A DNA stretch of 64,000 bases, taken from assembly GCA_948099385.1 (NCBI GenBank), contig CANUEZ040000001.1, positions 1,004,501 through 1,068,500 on the forward strand, in the 5' to 3' direction. Below the pieces are notes generated by a model that did no database searches, was not told the origin of the DNA, and worked only from the letters and a program-made list of their open reading frames with translations. This document shows positions 50,171 to 61,678 of the stretch, piece by piece; positions within the stretch are counted from its first letter, which is position 1, and each line of letters starts with the position of its first letter. The DNA is from Fasciola hepatica (lineage: Eukaryota; Platyhelminthes; Trematoda; Plagiorchiida; Fasciolidae). A program made the translations under genes and the position numbers.

Positions 50171-51890
50171 CATAGACCACATACCAGAAAATGTGAATGC
50201 GCAAACGCTGCACGAAACTTATGTGATGTTCTCATAGCAAACTCATGTTCTCCAAACACCATCAGAGCGATTCGTTGATCCTTACCAAATTTAGTTACTT
50301 GGTCGCTAAGCCCAAAGGACAACGCTGGAATGTTTAAAACAACCGACTTAGTTGGACTACCCGATGCATTTTTAAGGAATGGTTGAACCCTACGTGAACA
50401 AGTATATATGTCGTATTAGATGAAAGTCAGAACGGTTACGGTACAATGTAAAATTATATCTCTCTTACGAACTCACATGCGGACGAGTTCGGAATGCATA
50501 ATCAGTACTGATTTTGACAAACGAAAAAGTAGTGCTCTTCAGAGCTTCCAGTTAGACCGCAACTAAGTAAGGAGCTTTTTTCCACAAACGCCATGCATTG
50601 ACATATTTGTTACGATACAGAAATATATGGCTGAATTCCATACGAGTCCCACTGGAAAATCGAGGGGCGTACACAGCTGATGATTACTAACAAAGCTGAA
50701 ACTGCTTCCAATGTTTTCCTCAGTGAATTAAGTTTTGCTACTGCATGATAAATATTTCGATAGTTCAATTAAATGTGCTACCAATCTTCGACTACACAGG
50801 CGATCGAATATATTTGACAGCAGATATGGGAACTGGAGTTCCCAGAAAACGTTCATAAAATCCACCAAAATAAGTGTCATATTCATCAGACGGACCAACT
50901 AGGAAAAGTCCTTTGAAATTCGGACACTTGACGCGCTTTCTTGATGGTGCATACATGGGAACAAGTCCATCAGGAATTTGGATTTACCTGCCATTTCCAG
51001 GTCCTGACAGACAAGTTAAGTATATCTCGGACTGGAGTGAGCAACACCGGGCGTGGCCAATCCCATGAGGAAAAAACACAGAAAAACCTACGCAGCATAC
51101 ATGTGATACTGTGTTGTTGTCTGTTTGTCCCGGATCCCGAGTGGGTACCAGTTTCACACACACAAGTCAATGGATCCTGTTCGTGACAAGAAACGAAAAC
51201 AAAACAAGTGATACGGAAGAAAGAATGTTATGTCTAGAAAATCTGATAAGGCGATAAATTTTTGAGGAGGGACGACAACCCGCCTCTATTGTAAACATGC
51301 AAAAGTGAGTCTCAGGGAGGATACTAGGAGACGTATAGCCACAAGACTCGAAATTCTGATAATATTTCACTCACTGGTGCCAATGGCCATTGACCTTCGT
51401 TACCAAAAGTGGCTCTGGGTGATATTAAAATCATCTAGGCGCTGAACTGCTGTGATCGCAGTTCTGTGGAATCGAGTTAGCTATAATATTTAAAGTGATG
51501 AGTAACACGAAAAACAAAAGATGGAAGGATTTGTCGTTCAAGCAGTGGAGTATTAAATCCTGCTGCCTGACTGGACTGGCCATGCACGAAACCCTAACTT
51601 AGTGAGGTGGATTATGCATACCACTCATTGAATAGGTAGTTTGTTGCCCAACAGAACAATTATGGAGTGACAATAAACGCATTTCTGTCAGACGGACCGA
51701 ACGCAATAAGATGAAGCAAGGCATGCGAACCATATGACTGCATCCTCTGATTAGATGACTGTCTTCAAGTGGCCTGGACAGATGTTATACAAATAAGCAT
51801 TGTTGTTATAGTTGATTGATATTGGTTATGCCCGATAGAGTGGTTCCCAACAAAAAATCTATGTACCCGGCTCCTCTTGTTGATTATAAC
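50171..51890. other. No gene recognised
   Basis: Short open frames only. The 81-codon frame 50941-51186 (plus) has no family assignment and no clear splice context. Confidence 0.5.
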
Positions 51891-51899
51891 ACTAAAAGG

Positions 51900-52390
51900 G
51901 GCAGTCTAAGACAAAGTGAGTAGCTCTTTTCTTGGACGGCTACATCCCATGAAGTGTCCAGATATCGGATGAAGTGTCTCTGCGAACTAACAAAGGCCGT
52001 TTGGATTTTGTGAATCCAAACCAGTTCCGGCATCGACGTTACATAGATCTGTTCAGTGTAGACTGTAACCATTCAGAAACTAGATCTTTATGGTAAATAT
52101 CAGCGGGCTACCGGTGTTCGCATATCGATACGTTCAAAACACTGATCGAACGTGATGAGGACAACGTACCGTCAAGGCTAAGATTGAAAAATAGGATGTC
52201 GGGAGCCAGAGGTGAGTCTCTGCACGGAGTGCTTAATCTAAACAGGTTATGGCGGTTGGGACACGTGTTAGACAGGCTCAAGGATGAATTCCTTCTGCTT
52301 ACATTGACCTTAGAGATAGGTAATGGTTGGAGGACAGATAAAGGTGGTCTGTCCACGACAAGTCGGAAAGTTGTCAAAATCTGATTAGGT
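51900..52390 (+). mobile_element. RTE-like LINE C-terminal fragment
   Basis: Plus-strand blocks in shifting frames read 'RISDEVSLRTNKGRLDFV' and 'YIDLFSVD' (thumb region), then 'LNLNRLWRLGHVLDRLKDEF' and 'GNGWRTDKGG' (52184-52384). These match the 'LRWLGHVLRMP.DRLPRR..' tail of the family. Both ends are cut. Confidence 0.7.
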
Positions 52391-53865
52391 GAGCTTAAGA
52401 TCAAGGTTTCCGTGTCCGTTGATGTGTGGACCGGCCTTAGATCATTACAACGAAATTGAACTTTTCTTATTCATTTTCATTCTATTATATAAAAGTTGTA
52501 CAATATTTCGGGAAAGGGTGCGCGGCCAATTCGAGTCTGCCATCTGGGGGAGTGACTGGCGGTGGAATGAGGATTTGACTCCGCGACATAAGTGTCAGAA
52601 GCCTTCCATGATGACCGTCTCACCGCCACCGGTCAAAGTACGTGCTAAAGTAGCATTGCCCCGTATAGGTTTGAAGGTCTCACTTACTTTCCATCTGATT
52701 TAGCCTTCTGATTGAACGGTTTATCAGGGTAAGCTCACCACCCGAAGAAGTAAGCCCTCGGATCGACAGGCGATAGCTGAGTGTCAGGTGAAGACCAAAA
52801 TCCAAGATTTACCACGGGAAGACCAATTCTCAAGCAGAAATACTTCGAACTGTTCTGAGTAGACTCATTGGTTACCCGAAGAATAACTCCATGTTTCCGA
52901 ATCATCTGTTTATTAGTGCTGAACATAATGTTTGTATAGGATGCGGTTCACTATAACCAATCATCGCACAAAACGAGTTAGTTCAACCAGTTTCGGGGAC
53001 TTTCTTTTCTGACTGGTCGGCGATACTATCAACCACCGTTTAACAGGTTTCCCTTCGCAGCTTATCCATCCGCGCTATCGACGCGCTGTCTTGTCACGCA
53101 TGATTCCGTGGATCTCATCTTTGATCTCGATTCTGGACAGGCGCTGCTTGCGCATTACATGGCTCGGTGATGAAACTTGTCTGCTAGCAAAAGTAGGCTG
53201 TGTAGTGGCAAACGGCCAATCAATACTCTCATGTTAACTGTGTCTACGTTTACCCATGCGAATTGAAGGGAATGTGAGTGATATCAAGAAGCATGCAGAT
53301 TACAGTAGTATCTCATTCACTGATAATTTGGAGAAAATGAACAATATTGTCACACCTTTTCGGTCGTACTTTTTCTACGATCTGCTCTTATACTTTATAT
53401 TGATTACCCTGTTTAGATTCCACGATAAACTTGAACGAGCAAGTTAGAAGATAAACATGGCAGTGTCTGTTTTTGGACTTGTTTGTTCAAATACCCCACG
53501 TTTGTTCGATTGCATATTTTACTGAACTCTGAAAGCATAATTTCGGCGAAATTCGGTCTGTCCACGCATTAGGACTTACGCCAACCGCATGCACCCGTTC
53601 ATTTGGACTGCTTTCCTACTATCGGTCGCATCAGTGCCGATTCTGTAAAGCGATATGTACAGTAACACTTCTGCATCTGACTACCAACTCGAGTCTTCTT
53701 GGTCAAGACAACCGAGAGGAGTTTGATAGTGAACCGCTTTGAGACCAAAGAGGAAACATTTAGAGGCCTCGAAGTGTTCGCCTTCTATGGCACAACTACT
53801 TGCATTCCTCTGCACATCCGTCTCTGCGATGCACACAACGTATAATGAAACGCGAAAGGACTTAC
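52391..53865. other. No gene recognised; intronic side of the poly(A) polymerase exon
   Basis: No further poly(A) polymerase exon could be identified on the minus strand here. A stretch following an acceptor-like 'tgtgccatag' near 53.78 kb reads 'GEHFEASKCFLFGLKAVHY', which I cannot align with the next part of that enzyme. Confidence 0.4.
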
Positions 53866-54168
53866 AAAACCGTCAGAAATTCGTTTGCAGATGTATGCAA
53901 CCATGATGGTCCACGCTACGGAGGGTGGAAATCCGTAGATGAAACTATTGAGGCTCCGTGCGCGTACCCATGATCGAACCGTTTGAAGCAGCGTATAGTA
54001 CAGCGGATCTTTGTCCAACACTTGTCGAATTTCATGTGCCAAGACGACACCGGAGAGACTGTGCACAGAAGCGGGGTCCATGTTGTAGAACAGCTCACCT
54101 GGATCCATTTTTATGTTCAACTGACGCGGAATTCGTGCAGCGCCGAAGACGCTAAGACTTAAATCCAC
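53866..54168 (-). CDS. Poly(A) polymerase, internal exon (catalytic to central domain)
   Basis: A minus-strand exon of exactly 101 codons, between acceptor 'ttataatag' and donor 'gtaagt'. It starts 'VDLSLSVFGAARIPRQLNIK'. This aligns without gaps in length with canonical nuclear poly(A) polymerase from the third catalytic aspartate (D of the 'EIDILFA'-type motif, here 'VDLSLSV') into the central domain. 'PASVHSLSGVVLAHEIRQVL' matches the 'RCIRSLNGCRVTDEIL' segment, and 'TLLQTVRSWVRARSLNSFIY' followed by 'GFPPSVAWTIMVAYICKR' matches 'TLRAIKLWAKRHNIYSNILG..GGVSWAMLVARTC'. The enzyme adds poly(A) tails to mRNA 3' ends in the nucleus. It is quite divergent (GGVSW is PPSVAW), so it may be a paralogue or a decaying copy. 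I found no neighbouring exons, but the frame is open and both splice signals are canonical. Confidence 0.72.
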
Positions 54169-54720
54169 CTATTATAAAAATTGGTCATGGAAATTAGCAT
54201 CGTAAACTATTTGAAACAGGGACCAATAAAAATGAAAAGCTAGACTTCATCCGAAGCGTTTTTCTCTAGTACTCAGATACAAATGTAAGCCACGAGGAGC
54301 ACCGAAAACTCGGGCGAGTTTGGTTAGCGGCATAAGACTAGGGTCGCCGCAATCTGGGCAGTGGTGATCTACAACAGACAGCGTGTATTTAACTTTTGAT
54401 CACACAATGAGGATGTGCCACCGTAGAAGTAATAGATTTTATCTTCGGAAAACTTATAGTACGATGGGGAGTTAATGTGACGTACCGATCCGACACAATC
54501 TCCTTTCGGAAAGACCCCAGAGGGGCAGACACAGAACAGGACCGTAAGCCGAGTCAGAAGCTTGATTTGTGGTATGGCCGGATAGACCAGATATACACTG
54601 GGTCAGCGGTGGATCGGTTATTACGGCATACTGATTTAGTTTTTGCGTTTCGCATAGTAGAAAGCTTCGGCATGCTAGTGAAACCGGTTAAACCTTACCA
54701 CGTTATTTCTTGATCACACG
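54169..54720. other. No gene recognised
   Basis: The minus strand near 54.26-54.39 kb has an open stretch 'HHCPDCGDPSLMPLTKLARV' that does not match the expected upstream part of poly(A) polymerase. The plus-strand frame 54477-54713 is unassigned. Confidence 0.4.
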
Positions 54721-55041
54721 CGTGAACCACCTCTCTTTCACTGTGATGCTTCACGCTATGTCACCAAGATAGCCGAAGAAATGTTTTCCACGACCTATGA
54801 GAAGCAGAACATGGTCGATAAAGAGTAACTGAATAGCGCATATTGCGAGAGCGTGCGTGTAGAGTACATGTCCAACGGTCAGACGGCTATCGCGCCTGGC
54901 ACCAAACGTTCAGTTAAGCAACGTATTAAACAGATGAACTAAGGTGGATCTTGTGACATGATGGCTAGACAATATGACTGCACATCTGTTGATCGGGGCG
55001 ACCTGTGGGACACATCGGTGGCCAGAACTTTGATCTTAGAG
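54721..55041 (+). pseudogene. Unassigned coding-like relic, 106 codons with two stops
   Basis: One plus-strand frame reads through with only two stop codons and a strongly protein-like composition: 'YVTKIAEEMFSTTYEKQNMV', 'SVRVEYMSNGQTAIAPGTKR', 'SVKQRIKQMN' and 'CTSVDRGDLWDTSVARTL'. It lies just upstream of the LINE fragment starting near 55.15 kb but is not part of the known LINE order. It looks like a dead exon or mobile-element ORF, family unknown. Confidence 0.45.
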
Positions 55042-55149
55042 TGAGAGTCAGGGCACCCTAACTGTGGTGGTTGGAGAGTAATTGTGTGAGCAGCAGTTTG
55101 TGGAGTCTGTAAGTAAAGATTCGTAGGTCACAACAAAGATAAAATACAA

Positions 55150-57650
55150 ATAAAAGGAGAAATGTGTGTTGGTCGACTCTTCCGGATTCAATACACGATG
55201 AGGAACAGAAATGCCCTAAATACCAACTGATTTGGAGCCTCAGAAACCAATGGGAGCAGGGGTGCATTGCGAAATGTAAACAAATCGAAAGGGTTGCAAC
55301 GATTGACAGTAGCCTAATGAAGAAAACCCGTTCACGAAAGCCAGGCGTTAGCGAACTGATGAAAGAGGCGAACGGCTCATTGTTTCAAACTCAGGAGCGA
55401 CGTTTGCGTATTTGGGCGGTGCACTTTGGGGAAGTTCAACTCACCTACATCCACAACACTTGTACAGGGTTGCAAGATGTTTAGAGTCATGGATGTGGAT
55501 ACCAATCCTCCGTCAGAAGCGGAGGTTTTTCGTGCGATAAGCTATCTGTTGGACCAGATGAGCTCACTCTGTTTACATTTAAAGGCGGTGCTTCAGCACT
55601 GTCACTAGAGTTGACCAAATGTGTCGGTCTGATGGGGGAGAAGTAAGTTCCGAAGAGTTTGTGTAGATCGATGGTAGCAATGATTCGTAAGAAAGGGGAC
55701 AAGTCCTCCTGTGAGAACCAGAGAGGAACAAGTTTGGTCAACATCACATCTATACTGTTCGCTCGTATTATTCTCCACCGCTTATCTAACGCTCCAGAGG
55801 AATGCACGCGCGAGAATTAATCTGGGTTTAGACCTATTCGAGGCTGTGCTCATCACATTTTCACTCCTCGACAAATTCTAGAACACGGGCACACCTTTCG
55901 TAGGCCCGCCATCTGTTTTTCTTGACTTGAAAACGATGATCGACTCAGTAGACCGAATAGTTCCCTGACAATGCCTCTCGTTAAACAATGCGCCATTTCC
56001 ATTACAAAATACCTGTACGTGAATAGCCAAAGCCGAGTTCCAGTTAACGGCAATCTTAGATTCGAGTTTACCACGAGAGGTAGCACATGTGGAGATTACA
56101 CTTTTTTCTTTTTCCATTAAAATTTGTGACTGATATGGCCCTACGAACGGCCCTTTTGTAATACCAGGATAACGGTACTGAACTTTTCCGGAGAAGCCCC
56201 AGACTGCAAGACATATTTACAGGACTGGCTTAGTCTAACAGCAAACTTTTCGGTATCTGGGATAAATACACACCGCGATAGCTAACCTTGTAAAGCGAAC
56301 TCATTAGTGAACGGAAGGTTACCGGTCCGATTCTGATCGGCGGTGGCGGGTTGTCGTCCGAATCGTCGCCACACCTGACCTATTGAGACCTTAGGTGATT
56401 CTCCACTCCAAGTCTCACGGTCTGGTTGCCGGTTATCCTTAACAGTGTAGTGGGCCTTCGGGGCTATGGGATATAGCCCCTTCGTTGAGCTTATGGTGAC
56501 CTTGACCGTTCTGAGACAATAACCGTTTTCTGGACACCATTTTCTCTACGATGTTTCCCGACGTTTGATTTCGACCTCATCGTTTTGTTTGGTTCCGTAT
56601 ATTTACCTGGGCTGACTATTCCGAGAATTCTGTCGACCTCGTTTTGAATCACTTTCACTTTCGATTGTTCGCTCATTGTACGCACTAGCGCTTCGCTTTC
56701 TGCTCGGCCGTAGCGTTCATTTTCATCGTACATATTTCTTGTATCGGTACTGTTTCGGTGCCACAATATATAAAATACACTTTCGCATCTGCCAGTCGAT
56801 CTGCGTCTTCTCTATTCGTCCGATGGAGGAGAATACGTTGGTATTTCGCTGTGAGACCGAATGAAAAAAATGTTCGTAAGACGCGCTCGTAAGTCCTCTA
56901 TAAGCTCATGTGCAAGCTTGTAACAAAGACAGGGAAAGAAATTCGGTAATGTAGGCACTTGCATTTCATACGGAGGTCGGATGAAGTGTCTTAACGTATA
57001 CAGCAGGCCCTCTTAGCATTTCCTAACTCCAGTCATCTGTGGTGTGCATATGACATCCGTCCATCTACGAAGGGTCGAGTGTACGCTGCCGTAGTCACGC
57101 CGGTTCTTCTTTGTGGCTCAGAAACATGGCCACTGCGGGTGAACAACACACGAAGAGTGTCGGTATTCGAACACTAATGTCTTCGTAACACTGTTCGAAC
57201 CTGACAGGACCACTGTGTCAGCAGTGCACGAACCAAGTCGTTAGGTGAAACATTAAAGGTCAAAAGGCTACAGTGGTCGGGACATGCGTTGCACATGATC
57301 CTAGATACGATTCATTGGTGCGCAACGTTCGTCGAGGCGGGTAGTGATTGAACGAAGAGTAAAGATAGCCAGTTCAGTCCATGACATGTAAGAAATGTAC
57401 GAGAAGGCCAAAAAGTGGACTTAGTCATGTGGGGCGTGTTAGGCTTCCTGGATGGGGTCTAAGAGTTCCCCTGTCCACACGGTGGTTAGACAAGGTAAAA
57501 GATGTTGTTCAGTGTCATGATCAGTGGTGCTTCTGTATTTACAAACGTTTTCCATCGAATTGATATTGTTTGTAGTTTTTTCTCGCTCTTTTTCGATCGA
57601 GGTTCCCGTTTCTAGATTAGTAACCATAACCACCGCACCCAGTGTATAGT
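55150..57650 (+). mobile_element. RTE-like LINE, decayed, interrupted by about 0.6 kb; 3' end in right arm
   Basis: Plus-strand blocks: linker 'SRKPGVSELMKEANGSLFQT' (55.33 kb), 'PPSEAEVFRAISYL', RT 'NAPEECTREN'-type fingers with many stops, and 'FLDLKTMIDSVDRIV' (55.92 kb). Palm remnants run to about 56.26 kb. After an unrelated stretch (56265-56880) the thumb resumes as 'KFGNVGTCISYGGRMKCLNV'. 'VVTPVLLCGSETWPLRVNNT' and the C-terminal 'LSHVGRVRLPGWGLRVPLS' follow (57381-57563), then a 3' untranslated end near 57.65 kb. From 56952 onward it belongs to the right arm of the inverted duplication. No active site survives. Confidence 0.75.
56491..56766 (-). other. Unassigned 91-codon frame within a LINE interruption
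   Basis: The minus-strand frame is charged and helical ('MYDENERYGRAESEALVRTM', then 'KVIQNEVDRILGIVSPGKY'). It sits in the block separating the palm and thumb of the LINE, so it arrived by insertion or rearrangement. The composition is reminiscent of a gag N-terminus, but I see no diagnostic motif. Confidence 0.35.
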
Positions 57651-57848
57651 TAATGGTTTTTTGAACTAAAGTTGTAGCAGCTTTTGAGAGAAAAATGTCT
57701 TTCCCGAAACTGGAACAACGTGTTGTAAATTTTTGGCTACATGAAGTACTCGGTGCCTCAGTTTTTGTTCCGCACACACAACATCATCCCCGCAGTTGTA
57801 GTTATTTCATACTAACTGTTCGTTCCTATTCTTTTGTTTCCTTTCAAG

Positions 57849-57933
57849 GGCGTGACATTTTGCGGAATAGTTTGCACAGTGGAATGCCTGTGAATACATT
57901 GTTCGAAAAATTTGACATTCGGATTTCTTACAG
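57849..57933 (+). CDS. Unidentified gene, exon A (right copy)
   Basis: The same 85-nt exon as on the left arm, on the plus strand. It has a branch-point-like 'tactaac', acceptor 'tttcctttcaag', 'RDILRNSLHSGMPVNTLFEK' and donor 'gtaggt'. It leaves 2 nt for exon B. The upstream open frame from 57695 differs from the left copy by one residue (R instead of C), which lies outside the exon as drawn. Confidence 0.5.
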
Positions 57934-58683
57934 GTAGGTTCCGCTAGCGGTTTTTCTTCCCATTTTTGTTACTTTTTACAATGAAATTCCGGTATTTGCG
58001 ATCATACTGTACCCTGACGTTGTGTGATAGCTTGCTCTCATGACCCAAAGCCGCAGATGCAGTCATGCCCGACAAGTCAATGGGCAGAAAACGGATGAAA
58101 TTCGTTCTCATTGAACTAATTGGTGAACACTATCAGGTTCTGTACGACAAGTAGTAGGCAGTAATCCACAGTCATCCGGCTTGTCACAATGCCTGACCTC
58201 TTGGGACCTTATGTGGTTGGAGGATCTAGCTGCCGGCTATGCCCAGTAATGCAGTGGGCCTTTAAGCCTAAGGAATACACCCCACTGCATTTATGTGTAA
58301 GCATGTGATAAATTCTTTTTTAAAGAGAAACATCTAGGATACTAGATAAAATATTCCAAAGAGTATGGTGCGACAAAAATAGAAGCAGATTGTAAAATTA
58401 TGTAAAAGCACCAAATCCGGATTTCGAATGAACTAGGCAGTTCTTTCGCAAAGCTGTATGCGAGTACAATGCAGCAAAGCAAGTTCAGGCACTTCTGATT
58501 CATATGATTTCGGCTAACACTGGCTGGTCAAACAAACTAAAAACAGCAGTGGCATTCAGCAGGGCTTATTATCGACTGTCGTGTGGGCGTCGATTATAGA
58601 CATGTGCGTTGAATCAGTCGACCGGACTATGGAGAATCAGCCCGTGAATTAGCTTACAATCGAGGCATGTCTCTTTCCCGTAG

Positions 58684-58786
58684 ATTTTGCGGTCGTGAAA
58701 TACCTAAGTGTGACTCGGGCAGGATTGCGTTGGTGAGCGCAGCTGATCGCGTTGGCTTTGTCGCACGCCTGACGGATTTTCAACTC
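58684..58786 (+). CDS. Unidentified gene, exon B (right copy, acceptor shifted)
   Basis: The equivalent of 36819-36924 with a displaced acceptor. Here 'ctctttcccgtag' ends 3 nt further into the exon than 'ctctttccag' on the left, so the exon is 103 nt and one codon shorter while phase is kept ('DIRISY-R-FCGREIPKCDS'). Residues then run 'GRIALVSAADRVGFVARLTD'. This copy has several changes from the left one. Family unknown. Confidence 0.5.
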
Positions 58787-60895
58787 GTGAGGAGCGGCTC
58801 CTATTGGAACACTGCATGGGATGCACTGCAGCAGACGTGTGGGATTTTGTAGTGCGTCCCATAACCGTTCCTTTCATTAAGTCGATTCGGTCAACGGCCC
58901 AGGGATGACGATAAACGGCACCTCCGGTGATCTGAGCTCAATTCATCATTTCAAATTGACTACGTTTGTCTTTCCCCACACATTTCCAGACCCCACAATC
59001 GCTCCTGTCTGCTCACGTCTACTCTGCGCTGTCGTTCGTTTGTAGTATTCTCTGGTTGTGTGAAACAATAGTTGAATTGCTCTTTCTGCTAGTAATCAGT
59101 CGTGTTTTCTAACCTGTGTTGAAAGGTTTATCCTCAAACTTATTGACAGGAATATTGAATCGTGTATAAACTTTACCCATAACATGCATCTGAACGATAC
59201 ATCCCCGTTACATGCTGAGTTGTCTTTCTGGCACTCTCACCGGAAAACACATCTAAGTTCTCGATGTAAACTTTCTCGCATTATAAGGATTCGCCTGTTC
59301 CATACTTAGCTCGCATATTTGAAGAACAAAAAAAAGAGTAGTATCTGAGCTGTGCATAAACTTCACTTTTTCATTCATCTCACTACTCTACAAACTCTGA
59401 ATATGATGGTTTTTTAACGAATGCTTTTGACTGAAATCTAAGCACATGAACTCACAAAAGTAATACAAGACGATACATTCTTTGCAGCACAGTGGCATGT
59501 TCAAACGAGCTTGACGGATTCAATTTATGTCCATTCATTGTAACTGGAAATACCATTTGTATAAATTCCACATTGTTTCACGTAGGAGACTGAGAAGAGT
59601 AAGCTGAGTATCACCTCTTCTCTGAATATTGTGGATTGCAAATGTTTGCAGCTTCCTCCACGTTCTTTCTGTTTTCTATTATGCGACACCAACTGAACTT
59701 TCTCACTCTTTCTTAGCATCGTTGCAATCGAGAACGGCCGAATTTCCTCGTCCCACACACATCTCCGTGATGAAAGGCCCATTAAGATTGAGAGCAGCCA
59801 CGCTGAATTCCGCTGCTGTTCCTAGCTTATGCGCACGCGCACGAATACGCTTGCTCAGTTACCTGTGCCTCTAGTCAAGGTCTGTTTGCTCCGCTTACCT
59901 CGGATCTATCACACCTTTAGGCGATAGATGAACAGAATTTGACGCGAGGTATGCTGAGCCAGAACAGGAATGACTGCTTGAAAGTGTCACCTCGATAACA
60001 TTAGCATGATCGACTCGATGACTGGGAAACCGTTTACCCTGTAGTTAACGATTTAGGTTGCCTGGTATGCCACCGAGCTGAATGCGCTTTGTTCGGATAA
60101 TGCAAGCGTGCTTCGGGTGGTGATGATCACAGAACGATTAACCGATCTTTTTCAGGACCTGAACAAGCTGATTAATTGTCTGAGTTGGTGAAAACTTCCC
60201 ATAGACCACATAGACAACGGATGGAGCGAAGAATTCTCTTCGATTATTCATTTTCAAGCTTTTACAACAATAAATGAAATGTTAGTTCTATTTAGCCATT
60301 TAAACAAGTAGTCTGATTTTTTGTTCACAAGTCTTTCTGACCTACCTGGAACGCATTTAGACCATGCATTCTGGCGTTAATTTGGCCTTTTCGGTGTGGT
60401 ACTTTCGGTCTTGCGATGGGCGATATTGATCCTCTCTCTGATAACTGGTTAGTGTTTAATTTCCTCACGGGTCGGATTTTGATTCCCATTGGCATTCATA
60501 CTCCACCTTCGACCCGACTCGTAAGCGCTCAGCCGTATGGTTAACGCAACACATATACACAGCTCCTCGTTTGACTGAGCCTACTCCGTGTGGGTCCTAA
60601 TTTCCTTCACCGATTATTTCCCTTTTTGATCCATTTGGTACACGCACGCACGCATGCATCAACCCTAGCCAGACGGGAGTAGGCTCGGCTTGTGTAGTCT
60701 TTCTCATGTGCACACACCCTACTCTCTTTCTGATTGGTTGTTTTTCATGGATAGTTAACCAGCCTCGCTGTACTAGCATGTGACCCTCTTGCACGCGATC
60801 GTTCTTTCTATTGCTTCCTGCTTAGACAGCGAATTGCTGTCTTGTTGAACTTAGACAACCGTGGCTATGATGCCCATCTCTTGGTATTTTGTAAA

Positions 60896-61225
60896 CTATT
60901 GTTGTATTTGTTTTTTGTTTCTAAAGGGCGCACCATATTTCAACGCCTTTGGATAACGTTGATGACCACACACCTGACACGTCGGGGTTTGTATAATTTG
61001 CAACGTTGTCGCATATTCCTGTAAATAGTCGAAGTTGCATTTACATAAGGCAGGCTTACAGTCGAATGCACAGATTGCCTCGGGTGTTCCGGAGTAATCT
61101 TGTGGTCCGGTGCAATGAGCCAGTGCATTTGTGTAGTGGCTTCGGGATTGACATATAAATTTTTGAAATAATGGTTCGTAAATATCGATTTCGTTTATCT
61201 TAGTTTCTAATAGACCATCTGACAC
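60896..61225 (-). CDS. Unassigned 109-codon frame antisense to exon D (right copy)
   Basis: The right-arm twin of 34418-34747, cysteine-rich ('CAFDCKPALCKCNFDYLQEY'), differing by a single residue (I for V). See the left copy for the splice-site reading. Function unknown. Confidence 0.35.
   Translation of the reverse strand: MSDGLLETKINEIDIYEPLFQKFICQSRSHYTNALAHCTGPQDYSGTPEAICAFDCKPALCKCNFDYLQEYATTLQIIQTPTCQVCGHQRYPKALKYGAPFRNKKQIQQ
60927..61020 (+). CDS. Unidentified gene, exon D (right copy)
   Basis: The plus-strand equivalent of 34623-34716: acceptor 'gtttctaaag', 'RTIFQRLWITLMTTHLTRRG', 'LQRCRIF', donor 'gtaaat'. It ends with 2 nt that exon E completes. The antisense frame 60896-61225 competes with this reading. 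Confidence 0.45.
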
Positions 61226-61528
61226 AGGAACAACTCAGAAACAAGCTACTGCCGTCGCCGTCAGTAGTCAAAATAGAAATACGGAACTAATGGGGCGTGG
61301 CCGTCATCACTGATCACGCCGAACAGCCCACATTATTTTCTCTTTCCATTGGGTTGCCTGCACTATCTCTGAAAAACTCAAGCCATCGATGCTATTCCAT
61401 AAATTTTGTTAGTGTCACGCAGATCCCTATTTCGTGATGCATGCTGCAGGAAAGAAATATTGTATTGTCACCAGTTTCATTATTTTTGCACGTTACTGTT
61501 CCTCATTTTCCGTTCATCGCGTGCACAG

Positions 61529-61678
61529 ACACTTTCTCCTCATCACATTCTTCGCACGCTCTACAGAAGAACTAGCCGTACTTGGTGGTCTTGTTAATTC
61601 CCGATTGCGAGACTTGGCACAATTGTTGGATGATATGGACCACGTGCAGGAGACGCGAATTCATCGTGTACCAATCGG
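61529..61678 (+). CDS. Unidentified gene, exon E (right copy)
   Basis: A 150-nt plus-strand exon, acceptor 'gcgtgcacag' and donor 'gtaaga', product 'HFLLITFFARSTEELAVLGG' to 'ETRIHRVPI(G)'. The exon itself is unchanged in the translated part relative to the left copy. It is in phase with exons D and F. Confidence 0.65.
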
